Below, piece by piece: positions 1 to 9,425 of a stretch of DNA of 64,000 nt. The notes below the pieces were generated by a model. It saw only the letters and a list, made by a program, of their open reading frames with translations. It was not told the DNA's origin and made no database searches. Source of the stretch: Ensifer adhaerens (lineage in GTDB: Bacteria; Pseudomonadota; Alphaproteobacteria; Rhizobiales; Rhizobiaceae); the NCBI RefSeq assembly GCF_028993555.1, contig NZ_CP118611.1, positions 372,001 to 436,000 on the forward strand. Reading direction: 5' to 3'. How positions within the stretch are numbered: the stretch's first letter is position 1; the number at the start of each line of letters is the position of its first letter. The translations under genes and the position numbers were made by a program.

Positions 1-395
1 TGATGCGTGCTGACGATCAGGGCATCACGCTCGAAGCCTTCAAGGAAGCTGGCAGAAAGCTCTCCGCCCAGGCGAATACGACCGATGCCCAGGTCGCCGA
101 GAGTGTCGTCGGCAAGGAGAACGTTGCCGCCTACGACACCTTCAGCGCCGCGATCATCGCGCTCAAGAACAAGGACGTCGACGGCGTCGTCATCAACGGC
201 GCCAACGCTGCGGCTTACGAGCGCGAATTCGCTGGTGAGCTCGTCGTTGCGATCAAGGACCTCGAATCCGACCCGCTCGGCCTCGTCTTCCGCAAGGGCG
301 ACGAAAACGTCGCCGCCTTCAACGAAGGCCTGAAGATGATCAAGGACGACGGTACCCTCGACCAGCTCGTCAACAAGTACTGGGGCCTGAAGTAA
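1..395 (+). CDS. amino-acid-type ABC transporter substrate-binding protein, C-terminal part
   Basis: The reading frame is already open at the window edge, so this is only the last 130 or so residues. They look like the closing lobe of a type 2 periplasmic binding protein of the SBP_bac_3 family: a segment on keeping track of open decisions (AALKNKDVDGVVINGANAA), then PLGLVFRKGD, and the usual tail in which a lysine-rich helix ends in LDQLVNKYWGLK. Proteins of this family catch polar amino acids or related compounds in the periplasm and pass them to a HisM/HisQ-type permease, which is exactly what follows 84 bases downstream. The substrate cannot be read from this fragment. The ATPase of the system is not between these genes and may lie before the window. 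Confidence 0.85.
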   Translation, partial: MRADDQGITLEAFKEAGRKLSAQANTTDAQVAESVVGKENVAAYDTFSAAIIALKNKDVDGVVINGANAAAYEREFAGELVVAIKDLESDPLGLVFRKGDENVAAFNEGLKMIKDDGTLDQLVNKYWGLK

Positions 396-412
396 GCTCA
401 TAGTGCCGATCG

Positions 413-440
413 GACCCGGAACGCGCTCGCGCTCCGGGTC
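413..440 (+). terminator. intercistronic hairpin after the binding-protein gene
   Basis: GACCCGGA (413-420) pairs perfectly with TCCGGGTC (433-440) around a 12-base loop that is itself GC rich. No T run follows. Such hairpins between a binding-protein gene and its permease gene often protect the upstream mRNA or reduce readthrough, so that the binding protein is made in excess. I read it as a partial terminator or mRNA-stability element. Confidence 0.6.
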
Positions 441-479
441 CTCCGTCTGTCCAATTCTATGCCCCCCCCGGAGGAATGA

Positions 480-2135
480 ATGTCGTTCCTGAGAAGCGTG
501 CGTCCGAGCAATCTGATCATCCTGACCGCGCTGCCCTTCATCATCTATCTTTTCATTTCCTCCGGCGACTACCAGCGCTCGTTGAGGGCGATCCTTGGTG
601 TCGAAAATGGCTCGTCAGCCTTCGTGCCGGGCTTTCTGGCGCTGGCGATCGCGTTCACCTCGGGCATCGCCGTGCTCGTGCTGTCGCGGGCGAAGGCGCC
701 ACGTCCGCGCCTGGCAAACGTGGCGGCGCTGCTCAATCTCGCTGCGGCTGCCGTTCTCGTCATCGGCCACAATATCCATCCCTTCATCGCATCCGTCGTC
801 GCCAATGGCGTCGATCCGTTCAAGTCTACGCTGATCGTCAAGGGCATGACCCCGCGGCAGCTGACCGAAGCTGCGGATCTGATGGTGCAGGGTGTCGAGG
901 CCTGGCTATTTCCCGTCTATTTCGCCGTCACTCTGGCTGGCCTCGGTCTCTACTTCATGAGCAGCCGTGCCGATGCCCCTTCCGATGGAAAGGCGCGTCG
1001 CGTCGCCCGCTGGATTATCGGCCTGGTCAACGGCGCGGGTTTGGTTTTCGTTTTCTTCTTCGCCCATATCGCCTTTGCTGCCGGTGTGGCGACCACCATC
1101 CGCGCGGCGATCGCCGCCTATCTCCTGGCTGCGCTCATGGGGCTCGTCTGGGTCGGGCTGCTGCAATTGCATTCGACGGTCAGGACCAGCCTCTATTTCT
1201 CGATTGCCACGCTGGTATTGGCCGTTTCTGCCGGCTGGTTCCTCATGCAGCCACGCGACACCTACGTGCTGGCCGGTACGCTGGACGGCAAGGTCGGTAT
1301 CGTCACCAACACGCCGGCAGGCCTGATCAGCGCCGTGCGCTTTGGCCAGTATGACGGCGCGCCGCAGACGGAAACGCCGGTGCGTACTTTTGTCGGCCCG
1401 GCCGAGGCGCTTGCCTCGATTGCCAAGAGCGAGGGCGTTTCGGGGGCCCTGCTGCCGGCTGCCTCCGCGCCGGCCGATATGCCGGTCCTCTGGAAGACCG
1501 AGGCACTGAACGACCGCGATCGTGCCGCCGGCGTCACCGTCGCCGTTCTTGCGATCATCCTTGGCCTTCTCACTTTCGGCGGCTATCTGCACCAGCGCCA
1601 TCCGCTGGCGATCGGATCGGAGTTCATCGTCGACACGATCCGCGGCATTCCGATGCTGGTGATCGTGCTCTATGTCGGCCTACCCTTGAGCGGAGCGCTG
1701 AAGGACGCGACCCAAGGAGTGCTCGATCCGCCGAACCTGATGCGCGGCATCGTCGCCATGGCGCTTGCCTATTCGGCGTATCTTGCCGAAATCTTCCGCT
1801 CGGGCATCAACGCCATCCCCGTCGGTCAGGTCGAGGCGGCGCGCAGCATCGGCCTCAACCGCTGGCAGACGGCGCGCCTTGTCGTGCTGCCGCAGGCCTT
1901 CCGCATCATCATCCCGCCGCTCGGTAACGAACTGATCGCGATCCTCAAGGACACGTCGCTGCTGTCGATCCTGTCGATCCGTGACATCACCCAGCGCATG
2001 CGTGAGTTCCAGTCGGCAAGCTTCCTGCCGTTCGCACCCTATAACTCGGCGGCGATCTTCTACATCTTCCTGACGCTGGCGGCGGCAAGCCTCGTCAACA
2101 TGATCGAGCGGAAATATGACATCAAGCACCGCTAG
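480..2135 (+). CDS. amino acid ABC transporter permease with long N-terminal extension
   Basis: Residues from about 350 to the end are a standard HisMQ-type permease domain: several membrane helices and the cytoplasmic EAA loop (EAARSIGLNRWQTARLVVLP, from about residue 452) that docks on the ATPase. At 551 residues it is roughly twice the usual family length of 220-300. The extra N-terminal half holds several hydrophobic segments and, at about residues 255-345, a hydrophilic stretch (GTLDGKVGIVTNTPAGLI and onward) that vaguely resembles part of a periplasmic binding domain. GGAGG at 470-474 sits five bases before the ATG. The last 20 bases overlap the next gene, so the two are probably translationally coupled. 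Function as inner-membrane channel of the system is well supported; the role of the extension is unknown. Confidence 0.88.
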   Translation: MSFLRSVRPSNLIILTALPFIIYLFISSGDYQRSLRAILGVENGSSAFVPGFLALAIAFTSGIAVLVLSRAKAPRPRLANVAALLNLAAAAVLVIGHNIHPFIASVVANGVDPFKSTLIVKGMTPRQLTEAADLMVQGVEAWLFPVYFAVTLAGLGLYFMSSRADAPSDGKARRVARWIIGLVNGAGLVFVFFFAHIAFAAGVATTIRAAIAAYLLAALMGLVWVGLLQLHSTVRTSLYFSIATLVLAVSAGWFLMQPRDTYVLAGTLDGKVGIVTNTPAGLISAVRFGQYDGAPQTETPVRTFVGPAEALASIAKSEGVSGALLPAASAPADMPVLWKTEALNDRDRAAGVTVAVLAIILGLLTFGGYLHQRHPLAIGSEFIVDTIRGIPMLVIVLYVGLPLSGALKDATQGVLDPPNLMRGIVAMALAYSAYLAEIFRSGINAIPVGQVEAARSIGLNRWQTARLVVLPQAFRIIIPPLGNELIAILKDTSLLSILSIRDITQRMREFQSASFLPFAPYNSAAIFYIFLTLAAASLVNMIERKYDIKHR

Positions 2136-2808
2136 ACCCCGCACGGTGCTGATTACTGGCGCCTCCCGCGGGCTCGGCGCCGAATTGGCTCGGATCTATG
2201 CCGAGGACGGTTGGCGCGTCATCGCCTGTGTGCGGGGCTCAGCCCCGCACGCAGGGGCGACAGACCGGCTACCGCTCGACGTTGCAGATCCCGCATCGAT
2301 CGTTGCTTTGGGAGAGGCGCTGCAGGGCGTCGCGATCGACGTTCTGATCAACAATGCGGCTGTGCGTGGCGACACGGGCGGTCTTTCGACGCTCGATACG
2401 GACGAATTTCTTGAAGTGATGCGGATCAATGCGTTGGCGCCGCTTTTGGTGACGCGAGCGCTTCGAGCCAACTTACGGGCCGGCGAGCGCCGCGTCGTTG
2501 CCAATATCAGCAGCCGCGCCGGGTCGCTCGCCGAAGGTACGCTCGACGATGATGACGGCGACTATGCCTACCGCTGCTCCAAGGCGGCGCTGAACATGGC
2601 AACGGTCAAGCTCGCGCAGGATCTGAAGGGTGAAGGGATATCCGTACTCTCGCTGCATCCCGGCTGGGTGCAGACGGACATGGGCGGCAGCGATGCGGTC
2701 GTTTCGGTGGCTGCGAGTGCGGCCGGGCTGAAGGCGATCGTCGACAACTCAGATATGGCCGCTAGCGGCAGTTTCCGCGCCTATGACGGGCGGCGGGTTT
2801 CGTGGTGA
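2116..2808 (+). CDS. short-chain dehydrogenase/reductase (SDR)
   Basis: Rossmann-fold NAD(P)-dependent oxidoreductase of 230 residues. The cofactor motif TGASRGLG lies at about residues 15-22, the NNAA motif near residue 80, and the catalytic Tyr and Lys are in YRCSKAALN. The form resembles the C-factor/sniffer-like small SDRs. It starts inside the end of the permease gene and its own stop overlaps the start of the following fusion gene, so it belongs to the same operon. The substrate is not evident; the neighbours suggest an oxidation or reduction step on an amino acid or amino alcohol taken up by the ABC system, which is inference. Confidence 0.88.
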   Translation: MTSSTARPRTVLITGASRGLGAELARIYAEDGWRVIACVRGSAPHAGATDRLPLDVADPASIVALGEALQGVAIDVLINNAAVRGDTGGLSTLDTDEFLEVMRINALAPLLVTRALRANLRAGERRVVANISSRAGSLAEGTLDDDDGDYAYRCSKAALNMATVKLAQDLKGEGISVLSLHPGWVQTDMGGSDAVVSVAASAAGLKAIVDNSDMAASGSFRAYDGRRVSW

Positions 2809-5800
2809 CAGGACAGGCAGAGACGATGGCAGATAGAGATTTGAGAACCCAGCAGGAACTGGCGACGATCCGTACCTGGCTCAGCGAAGCCCATGGCATC
2901 GAGGCGAACCTTTCGCCGTTGCCGGGCGAACATGATCTCAACTACCGGGTTTCTGCAGCCGACGGGCGTGAGTTCCTGCTGAAGCTGCACGCGGCCGGCG
3001 ATGCGGATGACCTGGACATGCAGGTGGCGGTGCTCGAACATCTTGCCGCCAAGGCGTCGGATTTGCCGCTGTCGCGCGCCTTGCGCGATCGCGGCGGCGC
3101 CGTCTCCAGCAAGATCGAACTTCGCGGTCCGCGCACGGCGCGGCTCCTGTCGTGGCTTCCCGGAGATATCTGGGCGAAGGCGCCGGTGCGCAGCGCCGCC
3201 AGTGCGGAAAGCCTTGGACGCCTGTTGGCCGGTCTTGATCGCAGCCTCGAAGGCTTCACGCACGCCGGCGCCAAGCGGCTCTATGCCTGGGACATCGGCC
3301 GGGCCGACATGCATCGCAAACATGTGGAACTGATCGACGGTGTTGACAAGCGGGCGGCAGTTGACATGATCCTCGATCATTTCGCGTCGGCGGTTCTGCC
3401 GGGCCTGACGACCTGCCCGATGCAGGTCATTCACAACGACGCCAACGACTACAACGTGCTGCTCGACGAGAAGGGCGAGGTGAGCGGGCTGCTCGATTTC
3501 GGCGATATGGTCGAAACCTTTCGGGTGATCGAAATTGCCGTCGCCTCGGCCTATGCGCTGATCGGATCGACCGATCCCGTCGGGACCCTTGCCGCCCTTG
3601 CCGGTGCCTACCATCGGGTCAATCCACTAAGTGAAACCGAAGTCGAACTGGTCTTCGATTTGGTGTTGACCCGCTACGCCGTCAGCATGTGCATGGCGGC
3701 AAAGCAGATCCGCGACAATCCGGAGAATACCTACCTGCTCGTTAGCCAGGGGGACGTCTGGCGCGAGCTGAACCGCCTGCAAGGCGAGAACCGTGCGATC
3801 GCTATCGCTCGCATCCGCGACGCCTGCAGCCTTGCACCCATTCCGCATGCAGCGGCCGTCGTTCGCTGGCTCGAAAAGAATGCGCATGATTTCGCGCCGA
3901 TCGTGCGCACTGGCGTTACCAAGCCGAAGGTCGCGGTCTTCAATTTTTCCGCTTCCGGTCCGGAGGCGGCACAATGGGCAAGCCTCGATGCGGCGGACGC
4001 GGAGGCGCGTATCGCCGCACAGATCGGCAGTGAGCATGCCGCATTCGGTATCGGCCTTTATGGCGAGGATCGCGGGATCTATCAGGGCGACGCCTATAAG
4101 ACGTCGGTCGAGGGCGCGCGTCGCTCGGTGCATCTCGGTGTCGATATCTTTGCGCCGGCGGGAGAGCCGGTTTCGGCGCCCTTTGCCGGCAAGGTCGCTT
4201 TCATTCATGACGACGCTGTTGCCTACGGCTTCGGCCCAACCGTTCTTCTCGAACATGAGATCGAAGGTGGCGTGCGCTTCTGGACGCTCTATGGGCACCT
4301 CTCGCGCGATAGCGTTGCTAAACTCTCCGAGGGGCAGGTGATTGCCAAGGGCGAAGTCTTTGCCGCCTTCGGCGCGGCAGGCGAAAACGGCAGCTGGGCG
4401 CCGCACCTGCATTTCCAGATCGTCACCGATCACCTCGGTCTCGGAGGTCAAATGCACGGCGTCGGCGTTGGCGACCAGTGGCAGGTATGGCGCGAGGTGA
4501 GCCCGGACCCGAGCGTCGTGCTCGGTCTCTCCGTGCCTGTTTCGGTGATCGTGCCGCGCGATAAGGCCTTCCTTGTGCGTGAGCGCCATCGTCGCATCGG
4601 CCGGTCGCTGAGCATTGCCTATAGCGCTGCACCGCTCAAGATCATCGGCGGCGAGGGGGCGCATCTGATCGACGAGGACGGCACGCGCTGGCTCGACATG
4701 GTCAACAATGTCTGCCACGTCGGCCATTGCCATCCACGTGTGGTCAAGGCAGCGCAGGCGCAGATGCAGCGGCTCAACACCAATTCTCGCTACCTGCACG
4801 ATTCTCTGGTCGAATACTCCCGCCGGCTCGCGGCCCAGTTTCCGGATCCGTTGAACGTCTGCTTCTTCGTCAACTCCGGTAGTGAGGCGAACGACCTCGC
4901 AATCCGGCTTGCGCGTGCCTATACCGGCAATCGCGACATCGTCACCGTCGACCATGCCTATCACGGGCACCTGTCGAGCCTGATTGACGTCAGCCCCTAC
5001 AAGTTCGCCGGCAAGGGCGGGGAAGGGCAGGTGGCGCATGTGAAGGTCGCCGAGATGCCCGATCTCTACCGCGGGCGCTATCGCTACGGCGATGTCGATG
5101 CCGGCCGCAAATATGCCGAGGACGTGCGCAACCAGGTCGCGGCCCTTGAGGCCGACGGCCGTCGTCCGGCGCTGTTCTTCAGCGAAGGCATTCTCGGCAC
5201 CGGTGGGCAGCTGTCGCTGCCGGAGGGGTATCTTCGCGAAGCCTATGCGCACGTGCGCGCAGCCGGCGGTCTCTGCCTTGCCGACGAGGTGCAGGTGGGT
5301 TTCGGCCGTGTCGGCAGCCACATGTGGGCGCACGAGATGCAGGGGGTTACGCCCGATATCGTCACCATGGGCAAGCCGATCGGCAACGGCCATCCGATGG
5401 CGGCCGTCGTTACGACCGAGGCGATTGCCGCCTCCTTTGCCAACGGCATGGAGTATTTCAACACCTTCGGTGGCAATCCGGTTTCGGCCGAAATCGGCCT
5501 TGCCGTGCTCGACGTCATCCGCGACGAGCGGCTGATGCATCATTGCCGTGTCGTCGGCGACCGGCTGATGGATGGCGCACGGGCGCTTGCCGCAAAACAT
5601 GCGATCATCGGCGACGTCAGGGGGCATGGCCTCTTCAACGGTATCGAACTGGTGCGCGACCGCGAGACGCTGGAGCCGGCGGCGCGCGAGCTCGACTTCG
5701 TCATTGCTGAGATGAAGCGTAAGCATCGCATTCTGCTCAGCAGCGAGGGGCCGCACCACAATGTGTTGAAGGTAAAGCCGCCGGCGCCCTTCAGCGCGGA

Positions 5801-5858
5801 GGATTGTGACCGCTTCCTCAATGCGCTCGACGAGACGCTCGGGCGTCTAAGCGTCTGA
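2802..5858 (+). CDS. three-domain fusion: APH-type kinase, M23 peptidase-like domain, class III aminotransferase
   Basis: Residues about 20-330 are an aminoglycoside/choline-kinase-like phosphotransferase with the catalytic HNDANDYN (His about 210) and the metal-binding DFGD. Residues about 430-560 form an M23 (LytM-like) domain with both zinc motifs intact: H-x3-D in VHLGVDIF (about 444-448) and HLHF (about 535-538). From about 600 to the end is a PLP-dependent class III aminotransferase with [15 protein letters not shown] and the PLP lysine in TMGKPIGNG (about 858). Homologous kinases and class III enzymes in animals phosphorylate hydroxylysine and remove phosphate plus ammonia from phosphohydroxylysine or phosphoethanolamine, so a kinase plus phospho-lyase acting in sequence on an amino alcohol is the best guess. 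No signal peptide is visible, which makes the M23 domain puzzling. Starts are GTG 2802 (overlapping the SDR stop) or ATG 2826. Confidence 0.88.
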   Translation: MVTGQAETMADRDLRTQQELATIRTWLSEAHGIEANLSPLPGEHDLNYRVSAADGREFLLKLHAAGDADDLDMQVAVLEHLAAKASDLPLSRALRDRGGAVSSKIELRGPRTARLLSWLPGDIWAKAPVRSAASAESLGRLLAGLDRSLEGFTHAGAKRLYAWDIGRADMHRKHVELIDGVDKRAAVDMILDHFASAVLPGLTTCPMQVIHNDANDYNVLLDEKGEVSGLLDFGDMVETFRVIEIAVASAYALIGSTDPVGTLAALAGAYHRVNPLSETEVELVFDLVLTRYAVSMCMAAKQIRDNPENTYLLVSQGDVWRELNRLQGENRAIAIARIRDACSLAPIPHAAAVVRWLEKNAHDFAPIVRTGVTKPKVAVFNFSASGPEAAQWASLDAADAEARIAAQIGSEHAAFGIGLYGEDRGIYQGDAYKTSVEGARRSVHLGVDIFAPAGEPVSAPFAGKVAFIHDDAVAYGFGPTVLLEHEIEGGVRFWTLYGHLSRDSVAKLSEGQVIAKGEVFAAFGAAGENGSWAPHLHFQIVTDHLGLGGQMHGVGVGDQWQVWREVSPDPSVVLGLSVPVSVIVPRDKAFLVRERHRRIGRSLSIAYSAAPLKIIGGEGAHLIDEDGTRWLDMVNNVCHVGHCHPRVVKAAQAQMQRLNTNSRYLHDSLVEYSRRLAAQFPDPLNVCFFVNSGSEANDLAIRLARAYTGNRDIVTVDHAYHGHLSSLIDVSPYKFAGKGGEGQVAHVKVAEMPDLYRGRYRYGDVDAGRKYAEDVRNQVAALEADGRRPALFFSEGILGTGGQLSLPEGYLREAYAHVRAAGGLCLADEVQVGFGRVGSHMWAHEMQGVTPDIVTMGKPIGNGHPMAAVVTTEAIAASFANGMEYFNTFGGNPVSAEIGLAVLDVIRDERLMHHCRVVGDRLMDGARALAAKHAIIGDVRGHGLFNGIELVRDRETLEPAARELDFVIAEMKRKHRILLSSEGPHHNVLKVKPPAPFSAEDCDRFLNALDETLGRLSV

Positions 5859-5870
5859 GACAAAACACCA

Positions 5871-5898
5871 AAAACGGCCGCCTCCGGGCGGCCGTTTT
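5871..5898 (+). terminator. rho-independent terminator after the fusion gene
   Basis: AAAACGGCCGCC (5871-5882) pairs perfectly with GGCGGCCGTTTT (5887-5898) around a TCCG tetraloop, a 12-base-pair stem ending in a T run. It closes the first operon 13 bases after the stop codon. Confidence 0.9.
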
Positions 5899-5959
5899 GC
5901 CATTGCCAGTGGCCCTCAACAGCAAAATCGGATCGATACGATTTTCCGCTTTACAACAA

Positions 5960-5996
5960 AGTTAAACGTTTTTATCGTGCATATAAACGTTTAACT
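5960..5996 (+). promoter_or_regulatory. paired LacI-type operator before the sugar ABC operon
   Basis: AGTTAAACGTTT (5960-5971) and its exact reverse complement AAACGTTTAACT (5985-5996) flank 13 bases. Each half contains the self-complementary core AAACGTTT typical of LacI/GalR-family operators, with the central CG step. The same core occurs at 13025-13044 before the beta-galactosidase gene. The likely ligand is the LacI-family protein encoded at 11953-12987, the last gene of the operon that this site precedes, giving autoregulation. Confidence 0.75.
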
Positions 5997-6050
5997 TAGT
6001 GCTGCAATCGTGCCCTTGGCATAGCAGTGCTGGCCGGCAGGGAGGGCCCG

Positions 6051-7199
6051 TTGGCAGCGATCCGCATCGACAATTTGCGCAAAGGCTTTGGTTCGCTCGA
6101 AGTCTTGAAGGGTATCAACCTCGATATCGCCGACGGCGAGTTCGTCTGCTTCCTTGGCCCGTCGGGCTGCGGCAAGAGCACGCTGCTGCGTTCCATCGCC
6201 GGTCTCGAGGATCTCGACGGTGGCTCGATCCATCTTGGCGACCGCGACATCACCGACGTCGCGTCGGCCAAGCGCGACATCGCCATGGTCTTCCAGAACT
6301 ACGCGCTCTATCCGCATATGAATGTGCGCAAAAACCTGTCCTTCGGCCTGGCGTTGAACGGGATGAAGCGCGACGAGATCGATCGCCGCGTCGACAATGC
6401 CGCCGACATCCTGCGCATCAAGGAGCTGCTGGCCCGCAAGCCGCGCCAGCTTTCCGGCGGCCAGCGTCAGCGCGTGGCGATCGGTCGCGCCATCGTGCGC
6501 GAGCCAAAACTCTTCCTGCTCGATGAGCCGCTCTCGAACCTCGATGCCGGGCTTCGCGTCACCATGCGCGTCGAGCTTGCCGCTCTGCATGAGCGCCTCG
6601 GCGTGACGATGATCTATGTCACCCACGACCAGGTGGAAGCGATGACGCTTTCCGACCGTGTCGTCGTGCTCGACAAGGGCAAGGTCAGCCAGTTCGGTAC
6701 GCCGCTCGAACTGTTCTACCAGCCGGCCAATCTGTTCGTCGCCGGCTTTATCGGCTCGCCGCGTATGAATTTCGTCACGACCGAAGTGACCGAGCAGGTC
6801 GACGCATCCGTGACGCTCAATGGCGGTGGTCTTGCCCATCCGCTGACGCTCGAAATGCTCACGGCGGCACCGATCGCCAAGGCGAAATCCGTCACGCTCG
6901 GCATTCGCCCGGACAAGATCGAGCTGGTCTCGGCCGAAGAAGGCCATCTCGTCGGCGACGTGCGCCTGGTCGAGCGGCTCGGCACCGAGAGCCACGTCCA
7001 TATCAGCCTCGAGAACGGCAGCGACATGACCGCCGTCGTGCGTGGCACGCATCCGGTGTCGGCACGCGAACGCGTGCATCTGCGCCTGCCGGCCGAACAC
7101 TGCCATCTCTTCGACGGTGATGGCCAGGCGGTCGCGCGGCGTCTCGATGGCGAAACGCAGGCGCTCATCAATCAGGAAAAGGCAAAGCGGGTCGCGTAA
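6051..7199 (+). CDS. sugar ABC transporter ATP-binding protein (MalK/UgpC type)
   Basis: ATPase that would power sugar import through the two permeases downstream. Walker A is GPSGCGKST, the signature LSGGQRQRVAIGRA, Walker B LFLLDEPLSNLD and the switch histidine THDQ; the C-terminal third is the TOBE regulatory domain of the MalK subclass. The frame is open from a GTG at 6027, but I prefer TTG 6051: GGAGG at 6041-6045 is five bases before it and the product then begins MAAIRIDNLRKGFG, like its relatives, giving 382 residues. It is the first gene of a six-gene operon controlled by the operator at 5960-5996. Such ATPases can serve more than one sugar system. Confidence 0.92.
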   Translation: MAAIRIDNLRKGFGSLEVLKGINLDIADGEFVCFLGPSGCGKSTLLRSIAGLEDLDGGSIHLGDRDITDVASAKRDIAMVFQNYALYPHMNVRKNLSFGLALNGMKRDEIDRRVDNAADILRIKELLARKPRQLSGGQRQRVAIGRAIVREPKLFLLDEPLSNLDAGLRVTMRVELAALHERLGVTMIYVTHDQVEAMTLSDRVVVLDKGKVSQFGTPLELFYQPANLFVAGFIGSPRMNFVTTEVTEQVDASVTLNGGGLAHPLTLEMLTAAPIAKAKSVTLGIRPDKIELVSAEEGHLVGDVRLVERLGTESHVHISLENGSDMTAVVRGTHPVSARERVHLRLPAEHCHLFDGDGQAVARRLDGETQALINQEKAKRVA

Positions 7200-7219
7200 C
7201 CCGAACGAGGAGGAGAAGC

Positions 7220-8449
7220 ATGCTCAACAGGAAGTCGATCATCGGCTCGCTGATGGTTCTGGCAATGGCCGGAACTGCCACGGCCCGCGCGGAAGAGACC
7301 TTGCGCTTTGCGACCTGGGACACGGACGAAAGCCTGGCGATCCAGCAGGAAATCGCCAAGAAGTTCGAGGAAAAGCATCCGGGCGTGAAGGTCCAGGTCG
7401 AGCCCTATGCCGATGGTTACGACCAGAAGCTGATCGCCGCTTTCGGCGCCGGCAACCCGCCCGATGTCATGTATATGTGGAACTTCCCGCAATACTACAC
7501 GTCACTGAAGCCGCTTGACGATTTGATCGCCAAGGACGCGGCCGAGCTCAAGCCCGACGATTTCCCGCAGGGCCTGATGAACACGGTTCGTGTCGAGGGC
7601 AAGACCTACGGCATGCCGTCGGGCTTCACCACCCAGGTCGTCTTCTACAACAAGGACATGTTCGCCAAGGCCGGCGTCGAGGAGCCGAAGGACGGCTGGA
7701 CCTGGGACGACCTGCGCGCCAAGGCCGCCAAGTTCCGCGACGAGCCGAACAAGGTCTACGGCTTCGCCGTCGACGCCAAGCCCGATCCTTACGACTTCGA
7801 GCAGTTCCTCTGGTCGAACGGCACCAAGTACATCTCCGACGACGGCAAGAAAATCGACGGCTACATGAACAGCGATGCGGCCGCTCAGGTGCTCGACATG
7901 TTCGCCGACATGGCCAAGAAGCAGGAAGCGATCACGCTGAACCTCGGCGACGACACATCGGGCAGCACGCTCTTCAAGGGCGGCAAGATCGCCATGTTCC
8001 AGAGCGCCATGTGGTCGAAGTCCGGCATCGACGCATCCGGCATCAAGTATGGCGTAGCGCCACTGCCGAAGTTCGGCGACAAGACCGCCCATTCCGCACT
8101 CGGCGTCTCGGCGATCTCGATCGCCAAGGACGCGGCCCATCCGGATCTCGCCTGGGAATTCGTCAAGTTCTTCTCGTCGCCCGAAGCCGTCGCCATGCGC
8201 GTCAACGACCTGCCGGTGCGCACCAGCGTGGCTGAAGAAAAGGGCATGACCAAGGACCCGATCTACAAGCCCTTCTTCGACATTCTGGCGACCTCCAACA
8301 CCGAGACCCACGCGTTCCTGAAGAACGCCAACTGGGGCAAGGTCCAGGACAATCTCGCCCGCGCCATCGAAGCAACGATGATCGACCAGGGCAATGCCAA
8401 GCAGCATCTCGACGATGCGGTCAACCGCTCCAAGCGTCTGATCAAGTAA
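7220..8449 (+). CDS. sugar ABC transporter substrate-binding protein (family 1)
   Basis: Periplasmic sugar-binding protein of 409 residues. The N-terminus has a lysine/arginine start, a hydrophobic stretch and a likely cleavage after ARA (about residue 23). The mature part shows the family 1 pattern: FEEKHPGVKVQVEPY, GNPPDVMYMWNF near the first hinge, and later FKGGKIAMFQSAMW with aromatic residues that usually stack on sugars. It follows the ATPase by 20 bases with AGGAGGAG before the ATG and precedes the permeases by 19 bases. The context with two glycoside hydrolases suggests an oligosaccharide containing galactose, but the exact sugar is not readable from sequence. Confidence 0.92.
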   Translation: MLNRKSIIGSLMVLAMAGTATARAEETLRFATWDTDESLAIQQEIAKKFEEKHPGVKVQVEPYADGYDQKLIAAFGAGNPPDVMYMWNFPQYYTSLKPLDDLIAKDAAELKPDDFPQGLMNTVRVEGKTYGMPSGFTTQVVFYNKDMFAKAGVEEPKDGWTWDDLRAKAAKFRDEPNKVYGFAVDAKPDPYDFEQFLWSNGTKYISDDGKKIDGYMNSDAAAQVLDMFADMAKKQEAITLNLGDDTSGSTLFKGGKIAMFQSAMWSKSGIDASGIKYGVAPLPKFGDKTAHSALGVSAISIAKDAAHPDLAWEFVKFFSSPEAVAMRVNDLPVRTSVAEEKGMTKDPIYKPFFDILATSNTETHAFLKNANWGKVQDNLARAIEATMIDQGNAKQHLDDAVNRSKRLIK

Positions 8450-8468
8450 GAAAAGGGAGTACGGGGAG

Positions 8469-9425
8469 ATGGATATGACCTATGCCGGTGCAGAGTCTAA
8501 GGTGGCAAGGCGCAAGCGCTCCGCCATCGCGCGCTATGCAGCACCCTATCTGTTCATCTCCCCGTGGATCCTCGGGTTCCTGTTCTTCACGCTCGGCCCG
8601 CTCGTCTTCTCGCTGACGATGAGCTTCTACGACTGGCCGGTGGTCGGTGAACGCACGTTCGTCGGGCTCGAGAACTATCGGTCCATGCTGTTCGAGGACC
8701 CGCAGTTCTGGGAAAGCCTCTGGATCACGGTGAAGTTCGCGGCGATCTACGTGCCGTTCAACATCGTCATGTCGTTCCTGCTGGCGCTGATGCTGCATCA
8801 TATCACGTTCGCCAGCGGCTTCTTCCGCACCGCCTTCTACCTGCCGAGCGTCATTTCCGGCGTGGCTTTGGTGACGATCTGGAGCTGGATCTACAGCCGG
8901 GAATACGGCCTTTTGAACTTCATGCTGTCCTTCGTCGGCATCGACGGGCCGAACTGGCTCGGTGATCCGAACCTTGCGATCGTTGCGATCATCATCGCCA
9001 GTCTCTGGGGCCTTGGCGGCACCATGCTGATCCTTCTGACCGGTCTGAAAGCGATCCCCAAGGAACTCTATGAGGCCGCGACCGTCTCGGGCGTTCCCGG
9101 CTGGGCGCAGATGGTGTTTATCACCCTGCCGATGCTCGGGCCGATGCTGCTCTTCACCTTCATCACCTCGATCATCTCGGCCTTCCAGCAGCTGACGATC
9201 GCGCTGCTTCTGACCAAGGGCGGGCCGCTCGGTTCCACCTATTTCTTCGCCATGTACATCTACGACAACGCCTTCAAGTATTTCGACATGGGTTATGCCG
9301 CCGCCGGCTCCTGGGTGATGTTCATCATCGTGCTTCTGCTCAGCCTCGGCGTCATGCGCTGGTCGGCCGCCTGGGTCTATTACGAAGGCGAAGTCCGCGA
9401 GAATGATGGAGACCGCAATGCGTAA
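8469..9425 (+). CDS. sugar ABC transporter permease (MalF/UgpA type)
   Basis: Inner-membrane permease of 318 residues with six predicted helices. The N-terminal helix region YLFISPWILGFLFFTLGPLVFS and the cytoplasmic EAA loop (ELYEAATVSGVPGWAQMVFI) are typical of the MalF-like half of family 1 sugar importers. It would pair with the next gene product to make the channel. It sits in the operon with the ATPase and binding protein; its end overlaps the start region of the next permease, which points to translational coupling. Confidence 0.92.
   Translation: MDMTYAGAESKVARRKRSAIARYAAPYLFISPWILGFLFFTLGPLVFSLTMSFYDWPVVGERTFVGLENYRSMLFEDPQFWESLWITVKFAAIYVPFNIVMSFLLALMLHHITFASGFFRTAFYLPSVISGVALVTIWSWIYSREYGLLNFMLSFVGIDGPNWLGDPNLAIVAIIIASLWGLGGTMLILLTGLKAIPKELYEAATVSGVPGWAQMVFITLPMLGPMLLFTFITSIISAFQQLTIALLLTKGGPLGSTYFFAMYIYDNAFKYFDMGYAAAGSWVMFIIVLLLSLGVMRWSAAWVYYEGEVRENDGDRNA

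Noticed and set aside
3627..5759. 710-residue open frame on the minus strand
   Set aside because: It is fully antisense to the kinase-M23-aminotransferase gene, whose domains are unmistakable; GC-rich codon use leaves the opposite frame open.
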